Positions 1-7,988 are shown, counted from the first letter of the stretch. The stretch is 64,000 nt of DNA from Stenotrophomonas maltophilia (GCF_002205165.1 NZ_NIVS01000007.1:94349-158348); one strand, 5' to 3'. Program-made: numbers and translations. The notes: generated by a model not told the origin, from the letters alone.

Positions 1-1300
1 AATCGATCAGCGCGGCTGACGCGGTGTTGGTGTTGTCTCGGAAGATCAACCAACCAGCTGCTGCCGTGGCCAGCATCGTGACGATGCCAGCAGGCCCGCC
101 CAGCATGGCAAGCGTCGAGGAGCCTGCCCGCGCGAGCCAACCCGCGTTTGCGGCGGTGGCCTGGGCCTGCGCCTGAGCCAGCAGCAGGGTTGCTTGCCGG
201 TGTTCAAGAGTCGCGGCCGCAGCCTTGGAGCTTACCGAAACGCTGCCGCCGATCGCAGCTGTACGCCGGACCTCTGCCTGGGCATCAAGCATGGCAGCAC
301 GGGTGCGCAGCTCAAGCTGCTGAGCCGCAGCCAAGCTCTGCGCTGCGGCCGCCCGATCGGCAACCATCCCAGCGTTAGCTGCTGTCACCCGAGCGAGAAG
401 AGCCTTCACCAAGGGGCCAGAGGCCAGTGCCGCGGAGGCGATCGCCACCGCCTGCAGGTTGTTTCCGAGGACGGCAATACCGGCAGCAAGAGCCTGTGAC
501 GCGCCAGTGGCCTCATCGGCGCGGCCAACCATCTCGGAGAGGTTGGTGTTAAGCAAAGTCAGTGACTGACCTACGGTCGCGTCCATCTTTCCGAACGCTT
601 CGTCGACGGCGCCTGCCTGACGCTGAAGTGCATTGATGACCTGGTCTGCAGTTAGCTTTCCGGCCGCCCCCAGTTCGCGGAGTTTGCCCATTGGGACGTT
701 GAGCCCCTTGGCGATTTCCTGAGCAAGGGCTGGGGCACCCGCCAGCACCGAGTTCAGCTCCTCACCACGCAAAGCGCCTGATGCGAACGCCTGGCCAAGC
801 TGAACGAGTGCGCCCTCTGCCGCAGCGGCGCTGCTGCCGCTGATCACCAACGTCTTGCTGATCGTCTCTACGACCCGCGCCAGGCCGGCGCCAGACAGCC
901 CCAGAGCATCCTGATTCATCGCAATACGCTGGTAGAGCTCGGCAGTCGCTCCCAACGGCTGACGAGTCGCCTTCGCGACCTGGATAACATCCTGTTGAGC
1001 CGCAACAAACGACGCCTGATCCTTGGTTACAAGGCGAAGCCGGTTGTTCAGGTTCGTCCATTCGTCCGCTTTGCCGATTACTGCCTTGACGGCGGCCAGC
1101 GCCGAAGTCATTCCCACGGCTTCGAACGCAACGCGACGAAAGCCCGCAGAGACCTCATCCGCGCCGCGGCGGGTGGCGTCCGACATGGACGCCTGGATGG
1201 ACTCCATGTCGCGCTTAACCACACGCGCGGCCTTCCCACTGTCGCGCTCGAAGGAGCCCGACTTCAGCAACAGGTCTACGGTAAGGGTGTAAAGGCTCAT
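1..1300 (-). CDS. phage tape measure protein, N-terminal part (cut by window edge)
   Basis: The reading frame stays open from an ATG at 1300 to the window edge, giving about 433 residues with no stop. The translated start, MSLYTLTVDLLLKSGSFERD, followed by a helical Ala/Gln-rich region, is typical of tape measure proteins of long-tailed phages, which set tail length and act during DNA ejection. Residues from about 130 on (GEELNSVLAGAPALAQEIA and the stretch after it) match the conserved N-terminal tape measure domain as I know it. The C-terminal part lies outside the window. Unusually, three genes and two terminators separate it from the tail chaperone genes. Confidence is high for the family. 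Confidence 0.85.
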   Translation of the reverse strand, partial: MSLYTLTVDLLLKSGSFERDSGKAARVVKRDMESIQASMSDATRRGADEVSAGFRRVAFEAVGMTSALAAVKAVIGKADEWTNLNNRLRLVTKDQASFVAAQQDVIQVAKATRQPLGATAELYQRIAMNQDALGLSGAGLARVVETISKTLVISGSSAAAAEGALVQLGQAFASGALRGEELNSVLAGAPALAQEIAKGLNVPMGKLRELGAAGKLTADQVINALQRQAGAVDEAFGKMDATVGQSLTLLNTNLSEMVGRADEATGASQALAAGIAVLGNNLQAVAIASAALASGPLVKALLARVTAANAGMVADRAAAAQSLAAAQQLELRTRAAMLDAQAEVRRTAAIGGSVSVSSKAAAATLEHRQATLLLAQAQAQATAANAGWLARAGSSTLAMLGGPAGIVTMLATAAAGWLIFRDNTNTASAALID

Positions 1301-1312
1301 CCCATCGTCCAC

Positions 1313-1367
1313 AAAAAAGGCCCGCACTTGGCGAGCCGACATAAAAAAAGCCGCCCAGATGGGCGGC
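1313..1367 (-). terminator. two tandem intrinsic terminators before the tape measure gene
   Basis: Read on the minus strand, the first hairpin is GCCGCCC/GGGCGGC (stem 1350-1367, 4-nt loop) followed by seven T (1349-1343). The second is GGCUCGC/GCGGGCC (1337-1319, one G-U pair, 5-nt loop) followed by six T (1318-1313). Both lie after the lipoprotein gene and directly upstream of the tape measure start at 1300. Tail transcription must therefore read through them or restart here. Confidence 0.8.
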
Positions 1368-1383
1368 TCCTATTTGCTAACGA

Positions 1384-1746
1384 TTAGTTAGCGCGAGACC
1401 TTCGAATCACTTCGTCATTGATCACCAGTTCCTTCAGGAAATGGCCGTCCAAGGTCATAAGGCATCGTGCTGTGGAATCGACGTTTGCACCAAATCCGTT
1501 CATCAGGGTCAGTCCGTCGCCGTGATCCCACTGAACGACAATCTGTTCACCGGCACGCCGGACCGCCCTCGGGTCGGGGATATTCACTGAGGACGGGTTC
1601 TTTGCCGACTCTTTGATCCACTGCTGACAGTTTTTGCTCGCCTCCCGGAAAGCGCGTTGCTCGGGGGAAACGCTGCCGCAGGATGCAAGTAGCGTCCCGA
1701 CAGCCAAAATGAAGGCAGCGGTGGCCAAGGTCGTGGGAGTTCTCAT
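1384..1746 (-). CDS. small prophage lipoprotein (moron candidate)
   Basis: 120 residues. The start at 1746 follows a GAGGA ribosome site and gives a classic lipoprotein signal: basic N-terminus, hydrophobic core, and lipobox LLASC with the lipidated Cys near residue 23. The mature part has about 98 residues and resembles no enzyme I can name. It sits between tail genes but is closed by two terminators, which is the usual arrangement of a lysogenic-conversion gene (moron) rather than a virion gene. Small phage lipoproteins are known to block superinfection in other phages; that role here is only inference. A longer in-frame extension upstream exists but lies antisense to no known domain and lacks a better ribosome site. 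Confidence 0.7.
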   Translation of the reverse strand: MRTPTTLATAAFILAVGTLLASCGSVSPEQRAFREASKNCQQWIKESAKNPSSVNIPDPRAVRRAGEQIVVQWDHGDGLTLMNGFGANVDSTARCLMTLDGHFLKELVINDEVIRRSRAN

Positions 1747-1807
1747 TGCGATCCTCGCATCAGTGTCGCCGCAGATTCTCGCACTCTCCCCGGCCCCCAA
1801 CAAACCG

Positions 1808-2569
1808 CTATGCCGGCACCTCTTCAAATTCCATGTAACCCGAGAAGTACTGCCGGCTGATGTTCTCGGCGCTGGGTAGCTGCGTCGGGTAGCCATAGAG
1901 CGCTGACCGAGCGGCGAGCAGTGGGTCGAACGCCTTCGTGGCCATGTCGCGGTACTGAGGGACGACACAGGAGCGGCGGCGCCCCGCGAGCGCGGCCCCG
2001 ATCGTCTCCCAGTCCATCCCGCCCAAGCCGCCGCCGCGCACAACGGTGGTGGCCCGGCCAGACAAGGTACAGACCAGCCTGCGGTACAGCACCCCCGCAA
2101 CTGTGTTTATCTGGCCGCCCTTCGTTCGGGTGTGGACACTGGTGTCGATCGTCGCCACGGACCAGCCGTCGCTGATTCCCACATCCAACGCCCGGAAGAT
2201 CGCGATCTCGCCCACGTCCACGTTGGTCGCGGTGGTGGCCACCTCCACCGAGACGGTCGACACCAGCGAGGCCGACTGCGGGAACAGCCAGGCGCACACG
2301 CTTCCGTCCGGCAATCGCACTGTCTTCCCGGTTGCTCCCGCGGCGCTGACCTGAACGTCGGCGGGCAGGTTCAAGCCAAGAATCGCAATGATCCCCGGGA
2401 CCACCGCCTCGGCCAGATTGATCGTGATCGCCAGCGAACCGGTGCGTCGGATTCGCGATGCACGGCCCGGCTTGCCGTCGAAGAGGGCCGCGCCCTGGTC
2501 GGCGCTGAGCCAGGTGCCCCCGGTAAGGGTGACTGTCGTGACTGCCGGCATACCATATCCAATCAACAC
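1808..2569 (-). CDS. putative phage tail protein of unknown role
   Basis: 253 residues. The GTG start at 2569 has a GGGG ribosome site 8 nt upstream; an in-frame ATG at 2551 is the alternative. No signal peptide or membrane segment is seen. The protein is rich in beta-type sequence (many alternating Val/Thr/Ala runs, for example TVTLTGGTWLSADQGAALFDG), as in structural tail proteins. It begins 4 nt after the tail hub-like gene ends, so the two are almost certainly co-transcribed and likely part of the same tail-tip structure. I do not recognise the family with certainty. Confidence 0.55.
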   Translation of the reverse strand: MLIGYGMPAVTTVTLTGGTWLSADQGAALFDGKPGRASRIRRTGSLAITINLAEAVVPGIIAILGLNLPADVQVSAAGATGKTVRLPDGSVCAWLFPQSASLVSTVSVEVATTATNVDVGEIAIFRALDVGISDGWSVATIDTSVHTRTKGGQINTVAGVLYRRLVCTLSGRATTVVRGGGLGGMDWETIGAALAGRRRSCVVPQYRDMATKAFDPLLAARSALYGYPTQLPSAENISRQYFSGYMEFEEVPA

Positions 2570-2573
2570 GTCA

Positions 2574-4550
2574 TCATCCCCACACCGTCAGAACCACGTC
2601 CCCCGTGGCAGGGTTGCGCTCAACCCGGCGCACCAGGACAGGCTTGCCGTCTTCGAGCCCATACCGGCTATAGGTCAGCCGGCCAATCTGCCCAGGCAAC
2701 GGCGCCAAGTCCTGATCGCCACGCACCGCGAGTTGGTAGAAGTAGCGCTCAACCCGGTAGAGGCTGAGGATCCGATCAATCTCCACCTGCGCATCGGCGG
2801 CGTGCCAGAACAGGGAGATCACCGGATCGGCCGCCTCAGCCCGCTGGTAGTGAGCGTGCAGCGGGCCAGCCCCGTATACCTGCCCCCGATAGAGCCCGCT
2901 CAACTCATCCCGCCGTGCCTGCGGGACGTCTACTACATCGGTCACCATGTCCGAGGCTCCCAGCGCCTGTCCATTGGGGCGGTAGGCCATGCGGCGAGTC
3001 AGATTCGGTGCCTCATCCGGGACCATGATCAAATCGACAGCGAGATCAGCCTCGGACAGATCGAAGGCGAACTCTCCGATATGGGTCTCAGGCGCAGTCA
3101 CGCGGACGAAGCGCAGCACGCCCGACGCGTCTTGGTAGGACCCGGCTCCGTAGCTGGGCAGAATCGCGTTCAGTACCGCGCGGCCAGTGATGGCAGCGCC
3201 AGCGTAGTAGCCGATACCCATGTAGCCTGTGGCTTGGTCGATCAGCACGCAGTCACTGGCTGACCAGGCCTCCTTGCCCAGCCGGGCCATTACGTCGCCC
3301 ACCGCCTGTTCCAGTCGCGCCGGCATCATGGCGGCCCCGACGCTCGACGCATCCACAACCACCGGCATCACCGGGGGCGACTTCAGCAGCAGCTGCTGCC
3401 CGTCCGGCGCCGCGCTGTAGGTGCCGGCTTCCATCAGATCGCCGCGGTCCATCACCGCGTCCATGTAGACCCGGCTATCGGCAACGAACATCGACGTGGC
3501 GTCCGAGTTGCCCCCCATCGCTGGAATGCTGGCCACCGCGCCAATCACGACCGGCTGGGGCTTCCACGCGAGCGATGGAACGTTCGGCAGGAACACGCCC
3601 CGGTTGATCGTCTCGTCCAGGTAGTCGTGCGCGTCGCGCAGGTGCAGAGTCTTGGTGCCGTCGTCGTTGATTTCGATCTGCTCGATCGCGCACCGGAATG
3701 CCGGGACCGCATCGGCGCGCATTCCACTCTCGGCCGCCAGCAGGATCTGCACCGACCTCCCGGACGCGCCGGTGCCTGCCAGAGCATCCAGCAGGCCGTC
3801 CGCGTCCGTTACAACGCACTCCGCGGCTGCGGCCTGCGACACCGGGTCACCGCCCCACGGCCAGAACGCCAGCTCCTGTATCAGGCTGACGCCATCTGAC
3901 ACCAACCCCTCGTAACGAGCGTTTGCGGGACTATCGCCCGGCGCAGACAGCCAGTCCACGTCGGCCAAGTGCGTTGAGGCGGTGGGACTGAGCGCAGGTG
4001 TGGGCAACCGCCAGCCGGATGCGGCCGCTTCGCTGCGCGGCCCCCACTGCCCCGCGTTGACCGCCAGGTACAGCCCGCCGGCCTTCGATGCGCCCAGCGA
4101 AGCGGCGAAGAACAGCGGGCCAGACAGCTGCAGCTCCCGCAGGTGGATCTGCACACCGTTGAGGTAGAGCCGCAGTTGGCGCGGATTGGAGAACACCACC
4201 TGCAAGCCGACAATGTCGCCGTGGACCACTACTGGCAGGCCCGTTGCGATCGCGCCTCCGGCCTGAAGCAAGCGCCCCGCAGCGAGATCCCAGCCGATGC
4301 TGGCCAGGTCTGCCCCGAGCGCCTTGTTCAACGCTGCGGGGCCGGTGGCGAAGCCGACAAGGGCCGTCACGGCGTCGTCGCCCCACACGGCAAACTCCAC
4401 GCCCACGGTGCCCGCGTCCAGGCTGAAGTCGGAGCGTGCATGGCTGGTCGGGGCGGTCGCGCCCGTAGTGGCGAGCGTGAGCCCGCCATCCCGCGCCGCG
4501 AGCAGGGGCCCGATGGGGTTGGCGGCGAAGCGCCCGAAAGTGTCGGTCAT
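2574..4550 (-). CDS. large tail protein: SPRY-like N-terminus plus hub-like C-terminus
   Basis: 658 residues, ATG at 4550, 2 nt after the T-type chaperone frame. Residues about 40-185 look like a SPRY/concanavalin-like beta sandwich: GDIVGLQVVFSN, LRLYLNGVQI, PLFFAASLGAS and AVNAGQWGP follow in the order known for SPRY domains. Residues about 190-658 contain features of phage tail hub or tip proteins (repeated VVIGAV, DLSEADLAVDL and a C-terminal ERNPATGDVVLTVW strand). The likely role is a structural tail-tip or host-contact protein. Its place between the chaperones and the tape measure gene is not the usual order. Family-level assignment is by pattern only. Confidence 0.55.
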   Translation of the reverse strand: MTDTFGRFAANPIGPLLAARDGGLTLATTGATAPTSHARSDFSLDAGTVGVEFAVWGDDAVTALVGFATGPAALNKALGADLASIGWDLAAGRLLQAGGAIATGLPVVVHGDIVGLQVVFSNPRQLRLYLNGVQIHLRELQLSGPLFFAASLGASKAGGLYLAVNAGQWGPRSEAAASGWRLPTPALSPTASTHLADVDWLSAPGDSPANARYEGLVSDGVSLIQELAFWPWGGDPVSQAAAAECVVTDADGLLDALAGTGASGRSVQILLAAESGMRADAVPAFRCAIEQIEINDDGTKTLHLRDAHDYLDETINRGVFLPNVPSLAWKPQPVVIGAVASIPAMGGNSDATSMFVADSRVYMDAVMDRGDLMEAGTYSAAPDGQQLLLKSPPVMPVVVDASSVGAAMMPARLEQAVGDVMARLGKEAWSASDCVLIDQATGYMGIGYYAGAAITGRAVLNAILPSYGAGSYQDASGVLRFVRVTAPETHIGEFAFDLSEADLAVDLIMVPDEAPNLTRRMAYRPNGQALGASDMVTDVVDVPQARRDELSGLYRGQVYGAGPLHAHYQRAEAADPVISLFWHAADAQVEIDRILSLYRVERYFYQLAVRGDQDLAPLPGQIGRLTYSRYGLEDGKPVLVRRVERNPATGDVVLTVWG

Positions 4551-4552
4551 GG

Positions 4553-4852
4553 TTATCCCAGTCCATCGAACCAGTCTTGCGCCTCGTCATCATCGGAACG
4601 GGGCACGAGGGCGTCTTGGTAGTGCTGAAAGGAGCGCTTGGTGCCGCCCTGGCTGTGGGAGGCGGTGATGTACGCGAGGAAGGCAGCGGGCTTTTGGTGC
4701 AGGCTCACCGGATCGATGGGGTTCCGCTTGTGGAACTCCCACCATTCAAGGAACTCACGGCGCGAGATGGTCGCCTGCAGTTCGGACACCGTGCGGTGCA
4801 GGTGCCAGGCGAGGACTTTCCAGAACCAGTCCTCGCCCCGCTGCCTTAGTCG
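4553..4852 (-). CDS. tail assembly chaperone T domain, made by -1 frameshift
   Basis: This frame is open from just after the slippery site (4852) to the stop at 4553, encoding 99 residues. Its beginning, RLRQRGEDWFWKVLAWHLHR, then TVSELQATISRREFLEW, is the typical T-domain pattern of lambda-type GT tail chaperones (LA-x-L-x-K-T-x-x-E-L-x-x-x-x-x-x-x-E-F-x-E-W). It has no good independent start; a GTG at 4789 would cut the conserved region. The product is therefore expected as a 223-residue fusion to the upstream G-type chaperone, binding the tape measure protein during tail assembly. Confidence 0.8.
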   Translation of the reverse strand, partial: RLRQRGEDWFWKVLAWHLHRTVSELQATISRREFLEWWEFHKRNPIDPVSLHQKPAAFLAYITASHSQGGTKRSFQHYQDALVPRSDDDEAQDWFDGLG

Positions 4853-5223
4853 TTTCCCGCGTCAGCCTGGGCTTTGGCAGCCTCTTCCCCGAACCCGGAG
4901 TGCTTCATGGCGACGCGCTGCAGCTCGGCGGCTACCAGCGGCTTCAGCTGCGCCGCCTGAACGGTCGTCATCACCGGCTTGCCGTCTTCGTCGCAGATGG
5001 TGGCGGCGATCAGCTTGGCGCGGTCTGCGTCCTGCCAGAGCTTGCGGAATTCGGCGTCTGGCAGTTCGCGGACGTAGAACTGGGCCTTGTCGCCGTTGGG
5101 CAGCGTGATCGTATCGGCGTGCACGTCCTTCGACGCGAACATGCCCAGGCTGGTGAATGCCTGCAGCACCGTCTGCGAGGGAGCGACGGTTTCAAGCGGG
5201 AGGGTTTCGTTGGTCTTGCTCAT
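4846..5223 (-). CDS. tail assembly chaperone, G-type
   Basis: 125 residues, ATG at 5223. It follows the tail tube gene and precedes an overlapping T frame, exactly as G and GT do in lambda-like phages. The middle (ADTITLPNGDKAQFYVRELP) resembles the conserved core of phage tail assembly chaperones. A heptamer GGGAAAC near the 3' end lets a fraction of ribosomes slip to the -1 frame and make the longer GT form. The terminating product ends with residues GND. Confidence 0.8.
   Translation of the reverse strand: MSKTNETLPLETVAPSQTVLQAFTSLGMFASKDVHADTITLPNGDKAQFYVRELPDAEFRKLWQDADRAKLIAATICDEDGKPVMTTVQAAQLKPLVAAELQRVAMKHSGFGEEAAKAQADAGND
4852..4858 (-). promoter_or_regulatory. programmed -1 ribosomal frameshift site GGGAAAC
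   Basis: In the G-type frame the codons read GCG GGA AAC GAC TAA, so the heptamer G GGA AAC fits the X XXY YYZ rule two codons before the stop. Slipping back one base enters the open T frame with no stop until 4553. Lambda uses GGGAAAG at the same place. The frame relation (-1), the position and the conserved T domain right behind it agree. Confidence 0.85.
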
Positions 5224-5350
5224 TGGCCGTTTCCTTGAATGGCGACAGGGCGCGCGGGCCGCGCACGGCTAACACGCGGAGGATCCGCGCGCCCCGTCAA
5301 AGAGATGGCCCGCCGAAGCGGGCCGAGAGTGGTGCAGCCGTTCCCGCCCG

Positions 5351-5830
5351 TTACGGGCCGCCAGCAGGCCGGTGAGTGGTCACCGCGCCGGACCCGCGGA
5401 TGGTGACCGTTGCCTTCCAGACGTCGTTGTCCTGGCTGCTCACCGCGAAGTTCTGCACGAACCCGTCGAACTGCTTGGACAGCACCGTGGTCGGCGGGGT
5501 GATCGTCCCGTCAACCGCCGCCGGCTTCGCGACACCCTCCGTTTCGGACAGCGGTGCGGTTACCAGCCAGTTCACGACGGCGCCCGTCTTGTGCAGGTCT
5601 TCCAGCTTCTCGTGGTCGACGCTGTCGTAGATGATTTCGATGCTGGTGCTGCCGGTCTGCTTTCGGCCAGCGACGAACTGATCCCAGTCGTCGTCGTAGT
5701 CGGAGATATCGATCTCCGACGCCTGGCCATCGGGGAAACCAACAGAACGCAGGCGGGTCACCTTGATGACTTCGGCCGCGCCGATGGCGACGAACAGCTG
5801 CGAGTGCTTCGACTTGATTACCTGTCCCAT
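5351..5830 (-). CDS. phage tail tube (major tail) protein
   Basis: 159 residues, ATG at 5830. The N-terminus (MGQVIKSKHSQLFVAIGAA) and the central DYDDDWDQFVAGRKQTGSTS segment follow the pattern of lambda gpV-like tail tube proteins, which stack as rings to form the non-contractile tail. It lies between the tail terminator gene and the chaperone pair, the expected place. A transcription terminator stands 35 nt upstream, so the tail tube message may be boosted or separated from the head genes. Confidence 0.8.
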   Translation of the reverse strand: MGQVIKSKHSQLFVAIGAAEVIKVTRLRSVGFPDGQASEIDISDYDDDWDQFVAGRKQTGSTSIEIIYDSVDHEKLEDLHKTGAVVNWLVTAPLSETEGVAKPAAVDGTITPPTTVLSKQFDGFVQNFAVSSQDNDVWKATVTIRGSGAVTTHRPAGGP

Positions 5831-5865
5831 AGGGATTTCCTTGTGTTGCGCCCGTCGCCGGGCAT

Positions 5866-5886
5866 AAAAAAAGCCCCTTGCGGGGC
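5866..5886 (-). terminator. intrinsic terminator between tail completion and tail tube genes
   Basis: On the minus strand GCCCC/GGGGC (5886-5873, 4-nt loop) is followed by seven T (5872-5866). A second small hairpin (GCCCG/CGGGC, 5850-5863) lies just beyond. It sits inside the head-tail gene run, so it must be partial or antiterminated. Confidence 0.7.
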
Positions 5887-5908
5887 CGGTGAGTTGCCGT
5901 TGTGTGGA

Positions 5909-6271
5909 TCAGCGCAGCTGCAGGAGCCGTGCGTCGAATGAAATTCCCATCGCATCCGTGCCGTCGCCGTCGGGCGTCGGGTTGTACGACTCGATGCTGC
6001 CCACGCGCTCGACCACATCACGGATGGCCACCGCGGCGCCGTTGGCTTGGGTCAGGCTGTCGCCCCATACGGTCAAGCGAACCCTCCACCCATCTGCAGG
6101 CGGTGGCTCGGACAGCATCGCCGTAGGCGACCCGCCGACGACCTCCCACGTCGCGTATGGGAGTGCGGTGTCCTGCGGTGCAGTGCCCGGCCAGACCCTG
6201 ATGGGGTCGCCCAGCACTTGCCGGACACCCGCGTCGCCCTGCAACAGAGATTGGATCAAGGGGACCATCAT
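5909..6271 (-). CDS. tail completion/terminator protein (DUF3168-like)
   Basis: 120 residues. The ATG at 6271 has a perfect AGGAGG site 7 nt upstream and a 4-nt ATGA overlap with the preceding stop; a TTG at 6277 is less likely. The pattern is an N-terminal helix, then GDPIRVWPGTAPQDTALPYA and the W-x-V-x-L-T-V-W-G strand. It matches the DUF3168 family of siphophage proteins that cap the tail tube. The position between the gp10-like protein and the tail tube supports this. Confidence 0.75.
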   Translation of the reverse strand: MMVPLIQSLLQGDAGVRQVLGDPIRVWPGTAPQDTALPYATWEVVGGSPTAMLSEPPPADGWRVRLTVWGDSLTQANGAAVAIRDVVERVGSIESYNPTPDGDGTDAMGISFDARLLQLR

Positions 6272-6771
6272 CTCCAACCCTCCTTTCTCATCTGACTGTT
6301 GAGTGCGCTCCAGGTCTCATCGATGATCACCTGCGCCGCCTCCGGTCCCTTCGCTTCACCCGCGGGCGTCAGGAACGGCTGGGCCCTCAGCTTCTTGGTG
6401 CCGAACTCGAGGAACCGCCAGTAGTAGGCCCAGCCACGATCGACATACGACTTGCCAGCGCGACCACGTCTCTGATTGCGCTTGGTGTTGGCGTACTTCC
6501 GACGTCGGCCCGATTTGACCCCCACGGTGAAGTACTCGCCGCCTTTCCCGACGCCGGCGCGCGTCCTGTTGCGAGCGTTGGCTCGGCGCGTGACGATTTG
6601 GCTTGCCATGAGTCCGGATGCCTTCGGCGCCCTACGCCTCGCGTCGTCCCGGATCACGTTGCCGCCCTTGCGCATACCGGTCTGTACCGCCCTTCCCTGC
6701 ACGGCCTTGGGAGCCTCTCGCAGCGAGCGCAGCAGGCCGTCCAGACCTTGAATGGATACCTGCTCAGCCAT
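6268..6771 (-). CDS. HK97 gp10-like head-tail/minor tail protein
   Basis: 167 residues, very basic in the middle (runs of RRRKYANTKRNQRRGRAG). The start SIQGLDGLLRSLREAPKAVQ and the C-terminal YYWRFLEFGTKKLRAQPFL motif are the hallmarks of the HK97 gp10 family, which helps join tail to head. It overlaps the head closure gene by 8 nt and the tail completion gene by 4 nt, so the unit is translated as one tightly coupled string. Confidence 0.85.
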   Translation of the reverse strand: MAEQVSIQGLDGLLRSLREAPKAVQGRAVQTGMRKGGNVIRDDARRRAPKASGLMASQIVTRRANARNRTRAGVGKGGEYFTVGVKSGRRRKYANTKRNQRRGRAGKSYVDRGWAYYWRFLEFGTKKLRAQPFLTPAGEAKGPEAAQVIIDETWSALNSQMRKEGWR

Positions 6772-7099
6772 CGCTCAACCCCGCTACGGAGATCACCGCC
6801 GTCTCGCTCCCATCGTTGCTGGTGCCGATGCTCTTGATGGCGTATGCCTTGCCTCTCGCAACAATGCGCCAGGTCGGATCAACCTGGCGCGGAAGCATGT
6901 CCCAGCGGACTTGCTCGCGATATCGCTCGGCCCCCGCTGCAACCGCCTCGGCAGTCGCACTGAGCTGGTTCGTCTTCTTTGCCCACGCCTCTGCAACGAA
7001 CTGCCAACCCTTTTTGGATGGCCCGCCGAGCGGATCCCGGATATCGACGGGCCGCTCGAAGCGGATGAGGTGGCGGCGTTGTCCTGCTGGAGTAGCCAT
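6764..7099 (-). CDS. phage head closure / head-tail adaptor protein
   Basis: 111 residues. RHLIRFERPVDIRDPLGGP near the start, a central W-x-K and the Q-V-D-P-T-W-R-I stretch fit the phage head-tail joining family (SPP1 gp16 type), which closes the filled capsid. The start overlaps the stop of the connector gene by 1 nt (TGATG). Length is normal for the family. Confidence 0.85.
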   Translation of the reverse strand: MATPAGQRRHLIRFERPVDIRDPLGGPSKKGWQFVAEAWAKKTNQLSATAEAVAAGAERYREQVRWDMLPRQVDPTWRIVARGKAYAIKSIGTSNDGSETAVISVAGLSDG

Positions 7100-7401
7100 C
7101 AGAACCGTTTCCTATACCAAAGAAGCCTGGACACGCCCAAGGCAATCTCCGAGCTCACCTCGCCCAGGGCACTGCGGTTTTCGGCCCAGCTGCCGACCAA
7201 CAGCAGCACTGCCTGGCGAACGTCAGCCGTCAGTGCCATCTCATCCTCGCTGGACGGCTCACCCTCAACCAAGGTGCGATCACAGTGCATCTGCACGTGG
7301 GCGAGCGCGGCATCGACATAGGACTGCAACAGATGGTCGCTGACCTCATCGACGATGCGGCACTGCTCCCGCACCAAAGCAAGATCGAGGGCGGCGACCA
7401 T
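7099..7401 (-). CDS. head-tail connector protein (HK97 gp6-like)
   Basis: 100 residues, mostly helical. HLLQSYVDAALAHVQMHCDR followed by DVRQAVLLLVGSWAENR is the signature of the gp6-like connector family that forms a ring under the portal. It overlaps the next gene by 1 nt. The place after the capsid gene is as in HK97. Confidence 0.85.
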   Translation of the reverse strand: MVAALDLALVREQCRIVDEVSDHLLQSYVDAALAHVQMHCDRTLVEGEPSSEDEMALTADVRQAVLLLVGSWAENRSALGEVSSEIALGVSRLLWYRKRF

Positions 7402-7922
7402 TACTCCACCTTCGCGCCCTGAGCGCTCTTCAGGGCTTCGGCCAGCTTGGCGACACCCCAGCGACGATCGAAGACGGCACCGGCCGCTTCCAGCTCGGCG
7501 ACCAGCGCGGCCTTCTCGGCGTCGGAACCCAGTTCGGCCGCTGCGGTGGGTGCCACTGTCGCCGGCGCGGTCGGTGCTGCATCGATGGGCGCCGCCTCGC
7601 CAGAGACAGGGGGAGCATCGGCTCCACTTTCCTCAGCACTGCCGGTCGACGGCCCGACCACCTTGATATCCGCCGGCGCTGGCTGGAGCGTCACGACGGG
7701 GCCGGGCTGGCTCGGGGAAGGTGCAGCGGCGGGTTTCGTGGCGGCAGGCGCCGCCCCATCGAACTGCTGCACCAGGCCCTTCCCGATCAGGGTGTATGCG
7801 TATTCGTCTTCGACGTTCTCGAATACCTGGCCGGCGCGCGTGGGCGAACGCGAGTCGCCGTTCGTGTCGGGGCCCAGCTTCTCCACGTCGCCGCAGAAGC
7901 CCCAAAGGACTTTGATCTTCAT
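7401..7922 (-). CDS. head-region protein with Ala/Pro linker and HeH-like C-terminus
   Basis: 173 residues in three parts: a compact N-terminal domain (1-55, MKIKVLWGFCGDVEKLGPDT), a low-complexity Ala/Pro/Ser/Thr linker (about 56-138), and a C-terminal helix-extension-helix motif (ALVAELEAAGAVFDRRWGVA then KLAEAL). The last part resembles HeH/LEM or SAP-like modules found at the ends of phage head proteins. It lies directly after the capsid gene. A role as capsid decoration or head fibre is possible but unproved. Confidence 0.5.
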   Translation of the reverse strand: MKIKVLWGFCGDVEKLGPDTNGDSRSPTRAGQVFENVEDEYAYTLIGKGLVQQFDGAAPAATKPAAAPSPSQPGPVVTLQPAPADIKVVGPSTGSAEESGADAPPVSGEAAPIDAAPTAPATVAPTAAAELGSDAEKAALVAELEAAGAVFDRRWGVAKLAEALKSAQGAKVE

Positions 7923-7988
7923 CTGTATGGATCTCCGGAAGGTGGTGCGGCCGCATGAGCGGCCGTCACCACGGGAAAGGCGGATGGG

